Source: Centrapalus pauciflorus (lineage: Eukaryota > Streptophyta > Magnoliopsida > Asterales > Asteraceae). Taken from it: DNA of 64,000 nucleotides. The notes under the pieces were generated by a model. The model saw only the letters and a list, made by a program, of their open reading frames with translations, was not told where the DNA came from and searched no databases. The stretch lies in NCBI GenBank assembly GCA_020465985.1, contig JAANYP010004771.1, forward strand, positions 1,020,432 to 1,084,431. Direction: 5' to 3'. Position 1 is the stretch's first letter; each line of letters starts with the position of its first letter. The translations under genes and the position numbers were made by a program. This document shows, piece by piece, positions 1-10,808 of the stretch.

Positions 1-1308
1 GACAGGTTTTCAGTAAAATATTTTGTTAAAAACAAATATTTCTAGAAAACACATTCAAATCTATTGTTTTTTTATGTTTTCAGTTTTTAAATTTTAGTTT
101 TAGCTTTTAAAATTACAAGTTAAACTTGAAAACATATTTTGAGGTTTCATATTTTGTTTTCAATCTGGTCATCGCAGTATATGTTATAAAACAGAGTGAA
201 AAAGGAAAAAGAAAAAAAATATTTATAACGCATATAAACGCATTCTCATATTTAAAATGTGTTTTCTTAAAATTTAAAAACAATCATGTATTCTACTTTT
301 CGGTTTTGTTAAAAACTTCAAAACAAAAATTTTGGGTTGTTAAATGCATCCAAAACATTCAATCGTTTGATCGGGTATCATTTTAGATATCATTAAACCA
401 TAGATCTTTTATTAGTTTACATGTCAATTTGTTTGTGTTTTTTTTTTAATTTAAAAATATTAAGATGGTTCGTTATATGACTACAAGAAAGTTGACTTAC
501 AGGAACCATAAAAGTGGTCCAAAAAAAAAAATCAAAATCAAAATCAAAATATCACCCCAAAACTTCTCTTTCACAAATCCTCTCCCTAAAAGTTTCTTGG
601 TGCTTAAAGTATTTTGCTTTTGGAATGACATAGTTTCTAAAAAGAATATCAATTATTTTTTTGTGACAACGTTGTCCAGGAATAATAATTTATTATTTAA
701 TAACTATTTATTTTTAGAGGTGACGTGTCATCCCAAAATATAATGACATATAAATTTTATATGTGCCTTTTAACAGCAAACTTTTTATTAATAATAGTTA
801 ATACATGCTCACAATAAAAGTTGTCTTATTTCTTCCGTCTATTTCATCATTATTATCCCAAAACACATGTTCTTGTTAATTGAAATTTCAGCGATTATCT
901 TATCTGTAGTTACTAATTATTTTGAAATAAAATAAAAAATATTCCTTCAAGTTTATATAAAATAATCACAAAATTTTTATTTTGTTTTTTAAGATGCACA
1001 ACTTGACTATAATTTGTTAATTAATGATTTTTATTATATAGAAGTATAGAACTAAGTAGTTGGGTTATACGATTATATAAACCTATATATATTATATGAT
1101 ATTTCTTTAAAATATAGAAATAGGATGCATTAAAACTTAATTTTATATGTAGTTATTATTATTTTACAAAAAGTCTTTCTCTAAAGTCAACACTTACCCA
1201 TTGTACACATTTTAATGCCCAATTGGCAAAAACATTTATATATATAATGTAATGCATATGCATATGCCTTAACCAAAATCAGAATCAAAAGGGGCATATG
1301 ATATTAGG
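1..1308. other. AT-rich intergenic sequence upstream of the EF-hand gene
   Basis: No open reading frame here resembles a protein; the two short ones are low-complexity Lys/Asn/Phe-rich. The last 100 bases before the 1309 start are the likely promoter and 5' UTR of the EF-hand gene. Confidence 0.6.
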
Positions 1309-2522
1309 ATGGAAGAGCTTTCCAAGATAGCCATGGCTTATTACCAAGCAAGCTCAGACCACCTTCAGAAGTTGGCTCGAGACTTCTTTTCATCGATGGA
1401 CTATGACGGGGATGGCAAGATAGATCAGAACGAGTTCTTGGAGTTCATGAAAGAGGAAGGATACGGCCAATTGACTAATCCATCATTCTTCAAACAACTC
1501 GATCTTGATGGGAATGGTACGCTGGATTTTCTCGAAGTCATGACGCTATACTATATAGTTAAGAGCGGAAGGCCATTTTGTGATCATTGTAACAACTTCA
1601 TCACATCTACGTATCTAACATGTGTCGGCTGCTTGGAAGATCCCAACGGAGGGACTTTTTATCTTTGCTTGGATTGCTATATCTTGCAAAAATGTGATCA
1701 CACTCATGATTATTTGTCTCGGTTTTTGGACAATTATTCATTGCTTGAAGCCATGACCAAGTTAAAGTTAAGTGAGGTATTATTAGTTGTTTCAGTACAA
1801 TAGAAAACAACAATGCACCTGAAAACTTTTGAAAACCGCACTGCACCACCACAAATGCATCAAATTTCCCGCGTGATGCATCTAAAGCTCGCGTGATGCA
1901 TCACCTTATTTACGATCATGTCACCGCGTTTTTCATGAAATGCACCAAATCAGACGGTATGCGTAGGTTTCCATAGTTTTCAGGTGCATAGTGGTTTTCC
2001 ATTGAACCCACCCCTATATATATATATATATATATCGATATAATACTTACAAGTAAATTATTCATTTAATGATAAATGATGGTTTGGCACAGCGATCATC
2101 GTGTCAGGCAAGGTCTAGACCATTTGAAACAGTTTCGGTCCCAAACAAACCAACTGTAGTCAATGGGCAGGCATGGAATCAGAATCAATGTTCGGCGATG
2201 GTTCAGGTTCCGAATAGGCCACATCCTCCTGTTTACAACACTCATTCATGGAGTCATTGTGCCCCAAACGCACCTCTTCAAAATGCTACTCCAGTTTACA
2301 ATCATACATGGATCCAAAATAATTACTCATACCATCATCAAGCACCACATCAAGTAGTTCACAATCCCGCCGCACTCATCCCACAACGAGTGAGTTCTAA
2401 AACTTTGATTCTATTGATTCCTATAATGCTTTGTTTTTCTAACTTTCTGTTTGTTTTTTCATTCCTTGTTATACTTGCTTTTCGCCCACATCCCACAACA
2501 GGTCAATAGTACCGTTATCTAA
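1309..2522 (+). CDS. EF-hand calcium-binding protein with ZZ-like zinc finger (three-exon model)
   Basis: Model: exons 1309-1776, 2093-2389 and 2502-2522, all phase 0, 261 residues. Two canonical EF-hand loops are visible: residues 31-42 (D31, D33, D35, D39, E42) and 65-76 (D65, D67, N69, D73, E76). A cysteine/histidine module follows: C91-x2-C94, C105-x2-C108, C120-x2-C123, then C129, H131 and H133, the spacing of a ZZ-type zinc finger. The C-terminal part from exon 2 is rich in Asn, Gln, His, Pro and Tyr and looks disordered. The family binds calcium; a partner cannot be read from sequence. Exon 1 ends GAG/GTATTA and exon 2 starts after GGCACAG (an alternative acceptor lies 15 bases on, same phase). 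If intron 2 is retained, the frame stays open to 2509 and encodes a hydrophobic, membrane-like tail. Intron 1 carries a TA-flanked repeat element. The EF-hand and finger assignments are strong; the 3' exon structure is less certain. Confidence 0.8.
1790..2014. mobile_element. TA-flanked short inverted-repeat element, family 4, in the EF-hand gene intron
   Basis: About 225 bp with inverted ends. The right end reads, on the minus strand, GGTTC-AATGGAAA-ACC (plus 1993-2008) and is followed by a (TA)n tract at 2015-2035. The left end is degenerate. The interior contains several copies of GATGCATCA and closely matches 30380-30545. It lies wholly inside intron 1 of the EF-hand gene; the in-frame stop of the unspliced exon 1 frame falls within it. 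Confidence 0.75.
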
Positions 2523-3842
2523 AAATTTTTAAAAAAATTTAAAGTTTGTTGCTTTAAACTTTCATTGTAAATATTGATACAAGACTGGATGAAAAAAATT
2601 GGTTACAATTAAGAATTAAAGATTTAAGCTTGTATAAAATATGAATGGAACAAACCATAAGAGCACCATTGACTCTGCAACGATGGAGAAGAGAAATAAG
2701 GTTGCTTTTGGAATAGAATCAGATGAAATTGTAATTTAAGGGAAAATGACACCAAATAGTTATGTATTTTTGAGTTTGTACACATTAATATAGTGTACTT
2801 TTTTGTGCACATTAATGTAGTTTACTTGTAAAAGTGTTTCAATTAGGTAATTGAGTGACCTGATGACCGGTAACATCAGGTCACTCATACACTTTTCAAA
2901 AGTTTGACTACCAAATGTGCACAAAAGAATAAGTACACTATATAGATGTGTACAAAGAAAAGTTTGACTAATCATGATAACACAACTATCTAATTGAAAC
3001 ACTTTTAAAAAATTGACAACCAAATGTACTACATAAATGTAAACAAATATAAAGTGTATAACTATTTAGTGTCCTTATCCTGTTAATTTATGGTACATGG
3101 TATGATGATTGTTGAGGTACGGACTATGGAGTGGCCGAGTGGTGTTTATGGTTAAAGCAAAGGGCATGCGTTATGAAATAGAAGGAATATAAATCCAATT
3201 ACAAATTGTCGAATGATAAATTTTTTGACTATAAATTTGATAAAATTTAAACAAACTTTTTATTTATTATTTTTATAATTCAAGTTTGGAAACACACTAT
3301 AATTAAATTCCAATTATTTGGAAATCATCAAACGGTTGTTTCCATGGTTGTGAACGATGATTTTCAAGATGGCTGGATTTGTAAATCAATTTAGTTTTTG
3401 GTTTATAAATTTCAATCTAGGGTTTCTAGGTTTACATTTGTGGTTTGTCTACCAATCAATATGTTTTTGGATTGATGGAATTTTGCTTTATTGATTTTGT
3501 GGCTTGTGCTATCTGCAGCAACAATGGAGGGTGGCGCTTGGAGCATTGAACGCAGCACTGCAAATTGGTACCATTGGTGGTAATTTTTGTTCCATCTTAT
3601 AACAAGTTTTGGCAAAATGGTGTGAATTTCTGAATCTCTGTGTGTCGATTGTGTTTCTTTTCCTCAATTCAATTATTCTGTATCACTGATTCTTATTGTC
3701 AATAAGCATCCATCTTCAAGTGTATACAACAATTTACTGAAAAAGATAACGAACAGATTAATCATAAGCGTAAACCGTTCAACAAGCAAACGTTTTAGGT
3801 TGAACATGCGAAAAATCGTTGTCTAGAGTATGTAAAAAGGGC
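2523..3842. other. Intergenic region between EF-hand and germin-like genes
   Basis: Contains the inverted-repeat element at 2740-3080 and otherwise AT-rich sequence. No gene is supported. The last ~100 bases are the 3' flank of the minus-strand germin-like gene. Confidence 0.55.
2740..3080. mobile_element. MITE with long terminal inverted repeats and a central palindrome
   Basis: The left end (GGGAAAATGACACCAAATAG) matches the reverse complement of the right end (GGATAAGGACACTAAATAG) and the similarity continues inward for tens of bases. At the centre, 2853-2864 (GAGTGACCTGAT) is perfectly complementary to 2875-2886 around a 10-base loop. No transposase is encoded. The superfamily is not clear from the ends. 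Confidence 0.7.
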
Positions 3843-4457
3843 TCAGCCTTTGAGCCCGGATTCGATCCTTTCGATAATGTCTGCACTAGTTTTGAATGAC
3901 TCAGCCAGAATCCCCTCATAAATACTACTATTGAAGACACTATTAGCGATGGACTGTGTCCCAGCGTTTGCGCTGCCAAAAGCCGAAACTGCCAAGGCTG
4001 GTTCGGTAGTGTTAGAGTTGTACTGAAAGTGAACAAGTCCTTTAGGGAACACAAACAAGTCACCAGTTTCGAGTTTCTGAGTGAAAAGTTTGTTGGAGGT
4101 GTCAACAAACCCGACTTGTAGCGAGCCCCCACTCACAAATAGAAGCTCGGTAGCACGAGGGTGGATGTGAAGTGGGTTAAGAGACCCCACGGGGAACTCA
4201 AGAATCGCATAGGAAACACTTTGCCCAATGAGACCAGGAAATTCGTTTAGGCTAGCTTTTATAACTGTAAATGTTGTCGGATAGGTTGCATTGACGATTG
4301 ATCGCAGCCCTGTGAATGTGAAATAGTTTGCATCTGTTACATTCGTGTTTGCTGGTAGAACGTAGTCGGTCAGGATGTCGGGGTCGCTAGAGACCATGAC
4401 TTGAACCATGGAAAAGGAAACCATAGCAATGCAAAGAAAAGTTTTAACGGATGCCAT
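3843..4457 (-). CDS. Germin-like protein (apoplastic cupin)
   Basis: Single uninterrupted exon of 204 residues, normal for the family. Residues 1-24 form a secretion signal ending near VMVSS/DPD. The germin cupin boxes are intact: H97-x-H99 with E104 in box 1 and P138-x-G140-x2-H143 in box 2, giving the 3-His/1-Glu manganese site. Several N-glycosylation sequons are present (NVT, NAT, NTT, NSS). The paired cysteines of true germins near the mature N-terminus are absent; the mature start DPDILTD resembles the germin-like 9 group, as I remember it. Family members form secreted oligomers in the cell wall, some with superoxide dismutase or oxalate oxidase activity; which applies here cannot be told. 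A TATA box lies about 40 bases upstream of the ATG. A broken tandem copy follows at 5334-5956. Confidence 0.93.
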   Translation of the reverse strand: MASVKTFLCIAMVSFSMVQVMVSSDPDILTDYVLPANTNVTDANYFTFTGLRSIVNATYPTTFTVIKASLNEFPGLIGQSVSYAILEFPVGSLNPLHIHPRATELLFVSGGSLQVGFVDTSNKLFTQKLETGDLFVFPKGLVHFQYNSNTTEPALAVSAFGSANAGTQSIANSVFNSSIYEGILAESFKTSADIIERIESGLKG

Positions 4458-5333
4458 TGCAAGTTTATGAATTCTGATGATGGATTGATGGTGGTTTCTA
4501 TTTATAGTAAGTATTCAAAAGCCAATGTTCCTAGGAAACTTCGAATTGGGTTGTGTTCTTGTTGTGATCAAGAGTTTAGAAGGTGTTGAATGAGCATATA
4601 CTTATGATGATCTGAGCATACAAAGAAACAACTGTGATTTCTGTCTCTTTGTTTTGTATTTTTGTAATCTTGTAGCCTGTAGGTGATGGTAGACCCTCAA
4701 GTCAAGTCAAGTCATTTTTGTTAAACTTGTGGGTGCAAAGTCATGCTCACAAAAAGATACAAAAACAGACTTTACGCTTTGCCGCCAATGGCACGGTGGT
4801 ACCATCCAAATTTATCGATGTAAACATACAAAATTCATGGTATTCTTTGCTATTAACCCGCCTTGTTCAATCATTTATCATCATCACGAAATTTCACTGT
4901 TCATGTTAGCTTAGGTGTGCAGGTTAGTGGTTGTTTGTTTTCTACTTAATGGAATAATTAATTAGTCATTCAAATGTATAATGACCTCTTAATGATTCCA
5001 TTAAGAGGTAAACAAACATGGTCTAAGACTGGTTTCATTTGACGATAAAGCTCTAGATTATCACTATCCAACTGTCATATGTTGTCGCTTTTAACGACTA
5101 CTACTGTTTGACAATCAACTGGTCATGCCTATGTACTTAAGGCCAGTAACTATGCAACCACTGCTGTGGAGACCGGCAGGCCACACCGCCACAGCCACCA
5201 CCAATATGTACAAACAACAACTAAAAGCGAGAATCAGCATTCAGCAGATGATAACATTTGTCTCATAAAGTTCAATATGAAAATTATTCGTCATATCATG
5301 AAGTAATATTCGAGATTCACACACAAAATAGGC
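4458..5333. other. Spacer between the two germin-like genes
   Basis: Holds the promoter of the 3843-4457 gene at its left end and the 3' flank of the second copy at its right. No other gene or clear repeat was recognised. Confidence 0.55.
4498..4507 (-). promoter_or_regulatory. TATA box of the germin-like gene
   Basis: On the minus strand reads CTATAAATAG, about 40 bases before the ATG at 4457. This implies a very short 5' UTR. Confidence 0.6.
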
Positions 5334-5956
5334 CTAAGCTTTTCCGGAAAACCCAGCTTTGATCTTCTGGATGGTGGCAACATCGGTTTTGAATGACGAT
5401 GCCAAGATCTGGTCATCAATGGTGGTATTGAAAACAGTAGTAGGAACTGACACAGTTCCAGCATTTGCACTGCCAAACGCGGAGAGGGCCAAAGCTGGAT
5501 TCTTGGCATCATTGTTGAACTGGAAGTGAATGAGCCCCTTGGGGAACACAAACATATCGCCTTGTTGCAATGTCTGTGTAAATAGCTTATTAGTGGTGTC
5601 AACAAACCCAACCTCTAAAGAACCCATGAGGACAAACAATAGCTCGGAAGCCCGAGGATGGGTGTGGGGTGGATTGACCGTTCCTGTCGGAAACTGGAGG
5701 ACCGCATAAGAAACGCTCTGCCCGTTAAGAGCAGGGAATTCAACCATACTTGCTTCGACACCTTAAAAGTAGTCGGAAATGGTGCCCCAACAAGAGCTCT
5801 CATTCCAGTGAAGGTAAAGAAGTTTCCGCCAAGAGGACCGCCTAGGTTTAAAGACACAATGAAGTCCGTGAGAATGTCGGGATCTCCAGCCATTGATATA
5901 TTGAGAGTAGCACATACAACTGCAAGTAGCATCAAGATTTTAAGCTTTGATGCCAT
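5334..5956 (-). pseudogene. Second germin-like gene, disrupted by a one-base frameshift
   Basis: Two overlapping minus-strand frames together cover one germin-like protein. The first (from 5956) gives the signal peptide, the mature start GDPDILTDF and the region up to PTTFKVSK. The second resumes at about 5753 as ASMVEFPALNGQ and runs to the stop at 5334, with both cupin boxes (HTHPRASE and FPKGLIHF). Compared with the intact neighbour, one base is missing near 5755. The 5' frame continues in the wrong phase to a stop near 5615, before the metal site. No plausible GT-AG intron bridges the break, and the neighbour has no intron there. Both halves are otherwise well conserved, so this is either a very young pseudogene or a sequencing error in the window. 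A TATA box lies upstream. Confidence 0.8.
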
Positions 5957-6034
5957 CTTTGAAATTAAATTTTTTTTTTATCAATGGAGCTTTGAGGCTT
6001 GGTTGCTTCTTGTTGAAATGCAAAGAGATCAACA

Positions 6035-6044
6035 TATTTTATAG
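6035..6044 (-). promoter_or_regulatory. TATA box of the disrupted germin-like gene
   Basis: Minus strand reads CTATAAAATA, about 80 bases upstream of the ATG at 5956. The promoter therefore looks intact although the coding frame is broken. Confidence 0.55.
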
Positions 6045-7451
6045 ATTGAGAGGCCTCGCTGAAAGTAGCCAAGAATTAACAAAAGAGATTGCCGGCCATC
6101 TTGTGTCTAAAAGATCATTTGGCATAACGTTTTCAGAATTTGTCAAAACCGTTCATTCTAACAGCTTTTAAGTTTATTTTAATACTTTGACAATAATAAT
6201 TGACTAATTCTTGATTGCTCTTTTTCTTAAGGTGTCTTATTGTTTGTCAATTTGTTATGGCTTTACATTGGGCCAATACTTTGTCAGTTCACAATAACAA
6301 GCTCAGATTTGTGACCAAAACAAGGCTGGAGAGCCAATACTAGAAACATCTTTGTGTCAAATTATTTTGCCAATGTCTTTTCATCAATCCGGTCATTTGG
6401 GTAAGTTAACAAACAGAAATCTCAGAAGAGTGTGACGATATCTTCAACAGAACCCACTTATAAAGAATAAAGATCCATTGATAACAGACAGAAATCATAC
6501 TGTCAGAAAACGGAAAAACCTAGTAAAATGAACAGTAAAAATTGCAGAAAATGGCATTAGCGTTGAACTAGTCAAGGAATTGTGTTGTAGCCTGTAAAAG
6601 GACCGAGTCCCGTTTCCAAACTCACATTTATTATACTTGAGGTATATATAGTAAGAGCTTCAGAAGTTAATTAAAGCCAGCCACAGGTCCATTTCCGCTT
6701 GCAAGTCTCTCCTTCGTCCTTACGGTTTCTGATAAACAATTAAACAAAAAGGTTAGAAACAAGAATCTTGATCAAGGTCCAATGTGTTTTTTTCTTATTT
6801 CATATTCTCGTCTAATGACAAAAACATGATTGGAGTCGAAACAATCAACCAGTCAACCACAATAGTTTCTGATGGTTTTACTAGCACATGCAGACCATAG
6901 GTCCATAGTAATAAAACACTCTTTGTTAATGACATGTTTGAATAACTAAGTTAAGCTTCTCTTTCACCTCCTAAACTCAATTTTGAGCCATTCCTATTCT
7001 AAGGATAGAAGAGAATGTCATCTTCTGGAGCCCAGTACCGCACACTCTTTGCCCTTGCGCATAAATTTCTCAATGTTACTATATTTGGTTCTTGTTTTGC
7101 TCTTGCCACCACCAATATTAATACATATTTACAACTTTGTCATAATAGAAGAGTGATCCTCTCTGATAGTGTACTGATGGTATGAAATTTTGCTTGGGAT
7201 CAGGTTTGCTATCTTTTTGTTTGGATATTCCTTGTGACAGGAGGTGACAGTCTGAAAGGCATACATGATAATGGTTCCATCCTTCAGAAGTGGGTCCCAT
7301 ATGGGAGACGCATCATCATTTAATGTGTAAGAAGGTTGTTTGTTTACTTCTTAAAAGTACCATTCAAAAGTTCATTCAAAAGAAAAATGACATGTCAATA
7401 AAAACAGTAAGGTATTAAGAATTCAGAGGTATGAGCCTATAGAACAGATCC

Positions 7452-7602
7452 CGTCGAAGTAATAAAAACAGTAAGGGATTATGCAAGGTCAAATAAAGTT
7501 TACGAGGCAAATAAAGTTTAGATGCCTACATATGTACTTTAAAGGTCAAATAAAGTTTACGAGGCAGATCGTGTCGAAGTAATAAAAACAGTAAGGGATT
7601 AT
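7452..7602. repeat. Interlocked short direct repeats
   Basis: A ~30-base unit (core CGAAGTAATAAAAACAGTAA) occurs near 7452 and 7571, and a 24-base unit (core TCAAATAAAGTTTACGAGGC) near 7486 and 7543. A partial third copy of the first unit is near 7395. Confidence 0.7.
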
Positions 7603-7916
7603 GTTTAGGAATTAAGACAAAAAAATATTGTTACAATGAATTCAAACAATATGCCCTGACAATTATAGGTTTCAAACAGAAGAGAAATAGATATACAAAA
7701 ACTTTGCTAACCAATTTAACCACCATTAAAATTAGAAAACCGATAACTTGTTGTTTGCTAGTGATGTTAGAACCAGGGATCAAATGAACACAAGAACTAA
7801 CGATCAAACACAAAAAGAGGTCGTGCTTATATGACTATCTTTAAGGAATAGCCCCCCTTTAACCTTTTTTCCTAATAAAGGCTGCCAATATTGAACTAAT
7901 TCCCTCCCATAGATAC

Positions 7917-8022
7917 TTGGGGTTGCATTTGTTACTCGTATACATATAAAACACTATCCATGAACATCGAGTGTAGATCGGTATGGTTATGTTATGTATA
8001 CGAGTAACAGAAGCAACCCCAA
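7917..8022. repeat. Near-perfect 30-bp hairpin (MITE or small-RNA precursor-like)
   Basis: Arms 7917-7946 and 7993-8022 pair at 28 of 30 positions, around a 46-base spacer. The outer arm core is TTGGGGTTGC and the inner core TTACTCGTATACATA. Partial pairing extends on both sides. No target-site duplication and no known microRNA was recognised. Confidence 0.7.
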
Positions 8023-8475
8023 ACATGTATGCATACGCTGTGTACAGCAGGCATCAGATAATGAGAAAATACCCACCATATTACTTATTATTTTATTTTT
8101 AAAAGGCAAAGTGGTCCAGCAATGAGTTAAAATTTGTAGGTCCTCTTTTGGAGAATCTCGAGCCTCAATGATAAGCCACCCCATAGGGTTACCCACCAAA
8201 TAAACGACAGAAAACTGCAATGTAAAAGATCCGCCCGCTTGCCGGAGGAAGCAAGAACAACTCAGAAACAATGGGCGGCGGAACAGTAAACAAATGAGGA
8301 TCAAGATCCTTCGATGCTAAGTCCTAATTATTGACTTTTTACATATAGAAGTCCTCCCTCAGCTTCCCTCTATATATCATTTAAACAATGGGAGTGTGCA
8401 TATAATGATGTTGTGAAATATAATCCAATAGTGATTACATACATGCATACGATAGCTGGGAAAAAACACTGCAAT

Positions 8476-8819
8476 TCATTCATCCGTTACCTTGTCTGAT
8501 TTCTCGTTACCGGCTTTCTCTTTCGTTTCCAGTTTCTGCTTCTGCTTCTCCAGCTTTTCCTTCTCAATTTTCTACACCAATGCAACAACGAAACCCCCAG
8601 TCAGAGTCGATCAACCGTCATCAAATCATATACATAAAAAAATGAAAATAAACGCACAGAAACATACAGAATGAATACCTTGATGTAGATATTCTCACGG
8701 GCACGTTCTTCCTCGTCGAGGACGCGGCCCTGCTCGCTGGAGAAAGAAAGGGGAGATCGTGAGCGCAAGAAACGAAGGAGAGGAGGTGATGGTGAGATAA
8801 TTATGGATCGCATCGCCAT
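8476..8819 (-). CDS. Mitochondrial ATP synthase inhibitor IF1
   Basis: Exon 1 is 8679-8819 and exon 2 starts at 8571, in phase. Residues 1-28 form an Arg/Ser-rich mitochondrial presequence. The mature part begins near SFSSEQGRVLDEEERARENI and runs into a Lys/Glu-rich helix (KIEKEKLEKQKQKLETKEK), the plan of plant IF1. The family binds the F1 catalytic head of ATP synthase and blocks ATP hydrolysis when the proton gradient collapses. Read straight through, exon 2 ends at a TGA at 8476-8478, giving 78 residues ending VTDE. A good donor (AAG/GTAACG at 8491) also exists; splicing to the acceptor near 6736 would instead end after Lys-Pro. The 3' end is therefore uncertain. No histidine switch residue is seen in the predicted mature region. 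Confidence 0.82.
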
Positions 8820-9068
8820 TGTTAATGTTAATGTTGAATAGTATTAGGTAGGGATGTAGCTCTGTTTAAGCTATGGAAATGGAAAAGGGATGAGAGTGTG
8901 TTTGATGATGGATGAAGAAGAATGATGGATGGAGTGGATTTGGGCACCATAGGAAAGGGTCCAAGACCGAATTTGCCCCGTCAATCCGTCATGGACACAT
9001 CATCATGGTATAACTCTGTAAACATTATCGGTAAACGTACGGTTAAAAGTGAGATTAGTAGTTACTTT

Positions 9069-9072
<4 letters not shown>

Positions 9073-9155
<83 letters not shown>
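9073..9155. repeat. (TA)n microsatellite
   Basis: About 83 bases of uninterrupted TA dinucleotide. Confidence 0.97.
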
Positions 9156-9158
<3 letters not shown>

Positions 9159-9568
9159 TTGCAAATAATTGTAACGTACCCGTATTATTTGTTACATCAT
9201 AAAGACATGCATTATCTAAATTAAAATTTTAAAAAAATAAGAAGCATAAAATTAGCGAATTGATATTGTAATGATTAATAAAAACTAAATTTTATAAGAA
9301 TATAAGCTTCTTATATACACATTTTTTGTTGAAGGAAATTTTTTTCAATATTAACGCCGTAGATTATAAAACTACATAACGGATCCTATAAATATTATCA
9401 TAAAAAACAAAAAAGGAATCCAAAAACATATATTATATTTATACATGATCACATATCATAATTCACAAATGTAAAATTTATGATATTTTCATATATGTAT
9501 CATTTTGATCAACTTGTCTCACGTAGAGATGGTACGAGTAATACAATAAAAAAAGAAATAAACACTAA

Positions 9569-9864
9569 GGGGGCGTTTGGTTTGCAGATTTTTTTTCTCT
9601 GGGATTTTCATTTTGTCAGAAGATTTGCATTATGCATCATTTGCATTTGTCTGGATTTTGTCAAAAAGTCTGAATCATCTTTTAGGAAAAAAATTGTTAA
9701 TCTAAAAAATGCAAGTTAACTGGGATTTAAAATCCTAGAGGAGAGACTGGATTTTTAAATAATAAAGAAAGAAAAATCTTTTCTGAAATCTGCGTATCAA
9801 ACACAGGATTTTAAATGCAAATCTCAATGAATTCCAAAAAATCTGCGAACCAAACGCGTCCCCC
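9569..9864. mobile_element. MITE with GGGGGCGTTTGG-type ends
   Basis: The left end (GGGGGCGTTTGGTTTGCAGA) and the reverse complement of the right end (GGGGGACGCGTTTGGTTCGC) match with a small gap. About 296 bp, non-coding. End type resembles Tourist/PIF-Harbinger or hAT MITEs; the target duplication is not clean. Confidence 0.75.
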
Positions 9865-10044
9865 AAGGAATAAGCCGAAGAAAATGGGGAAAAAACATAT
9901 AAATGAATGAAATCAAAAGTATAAAACTGAATAATTTTAATTAAAGCATCAAATACTAGAAATAACTAAAGGAAGAAAAAAACATAACAATAAATCAGTT
10001 CTTGGTAAAGTGGTATGGTAGATTTGGTAAACCGTCAAGCATTA

Positions 10045-10285
10045 GAGCGACGGGAGTACTGGAGCCGCCAACCCGCGGCCTTGCCACCTCGGACCATCCC
10101 CGGCGGCTACACCACCCCGGTCAAGCGGCCCCGCCCTGGAAGGAGCCCCGCGCGGCTTCCCCTCCCCGCTCCACCCCGCTGCCAGCTTCCTTCTTCCTTC
10201 TTCTTCCCCCCTTCTTTTCTTTTTTTTTTTTTTTTTTTGCAGAAACAAGGAACACACCACATGTGTGTGTCTCTGTGTGTCTATA

Positions 10286-10356
<71 letters not shown>

Positions 10357-10808
10357 ACTTTTCTAATTTTATTTTTTGTTTCTTATTATAGTTTCATAAA
10401 TGTTTGTATTTTTTTATTTTAGTTTCGTAATTATTCGTTCGTTCGTACAGTTTCGTAATTGTTGCATAAATACCAAATTTAGACAGTTAGTTTGTATTTT
10501 TTTAATGTTCATTTGTCATTTTAACTTTTATTTATTGTTATGTAATTTTTTATTTTAATTGGGTAATTTTTAATGTTTAGTTTATATAATAGTTTTTAAA
10601 TATTTATGAAATTAATTATTTTAGTTCTAATATTTGTTTTTTTTAGTTAAAATGAATTTATTTTAAAAAAATTAAGAAAGATGGAAAGTTTAAGAAAGAT
10701 GAGTATTTCCTAGTTAGAAAGGTGGGGAAAGGTGGAGAGAGAAAAGCTGATGTGGCGCTGACGTGTACAGAAAGATGGTTTTCGGGAAGACGGGTACTCC
10801 CTTCACTC
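10045..10808 (+). mobile_element. Harbinger-like non-autonomous element with a GC-rich block, copy A (complete)
   Basis: Ends GAGCGACGGGAGTAC and (reverse complement) GAGTGAAGGGAGTAC are imperfect inverted repeats, flanked on both sides by TTA, the target typical of PIF/Harbinger. 764 bp. In order: a very GC-rich block (about 10045-10200), a poly-T run, CACATGTGTGTGTC, a (TA)n tract (about 10283-10350) and an AT-rich tail. The GC-rich block contrasts sharply with the AT-rich surroundings and may be a captured sequence. Related copies are at 32082-32286 and 32290-32930. The open frames through it are compositional artefacts. Confidence 0.82.

Larger units (their letters stand above)
5957..8475. 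other. Region between the germin-like copy and IF1
   Basis: No complete gene is supported. A minus-strand segment at about 6672-6735, preceded by an acceptor-like TTGTTTATCAG, could be a terminal exon: one phase reads a short peptide ending ASGNGPVAGFN. It could be a distant last exon of the IF1 gene or an unrelated remnant. Short direct repeats lie at 7452-7602 and a near-perfect hairpin at 7917-8022. Confidence 0.4.

Noticed and set aside
3127..3160. tRNA-Ser-like GTGGCCGAGTGGT
   Set aside because: Only a D-arm-like fragment; no anticodon arm, T arm or acceptor stem could be folded.
5745..5765. A short intron to explain the germin-like frame break
   Set aside because: The two frames meet within a few codons with one base missing; no GT-AG pair gives a spliceable length, and the neighbouring copy is continuous here.
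8922..9224. Open frame through a (TA)n tract
   Set aside because: The frame is open only because TA repeats read as alternating Tyr-Ile. The same holds for the frames crossing TA tracts near 10283, 28622, 29797, 30308 and 32650.
10002..10422. Pro/Arg-rich open frames in the GC-rich element and its copies near 32070-32950
   Set aside because: Several overlapping frames on both strands are open because of GC-rich composition; none has family features and all lie inside a repeat.
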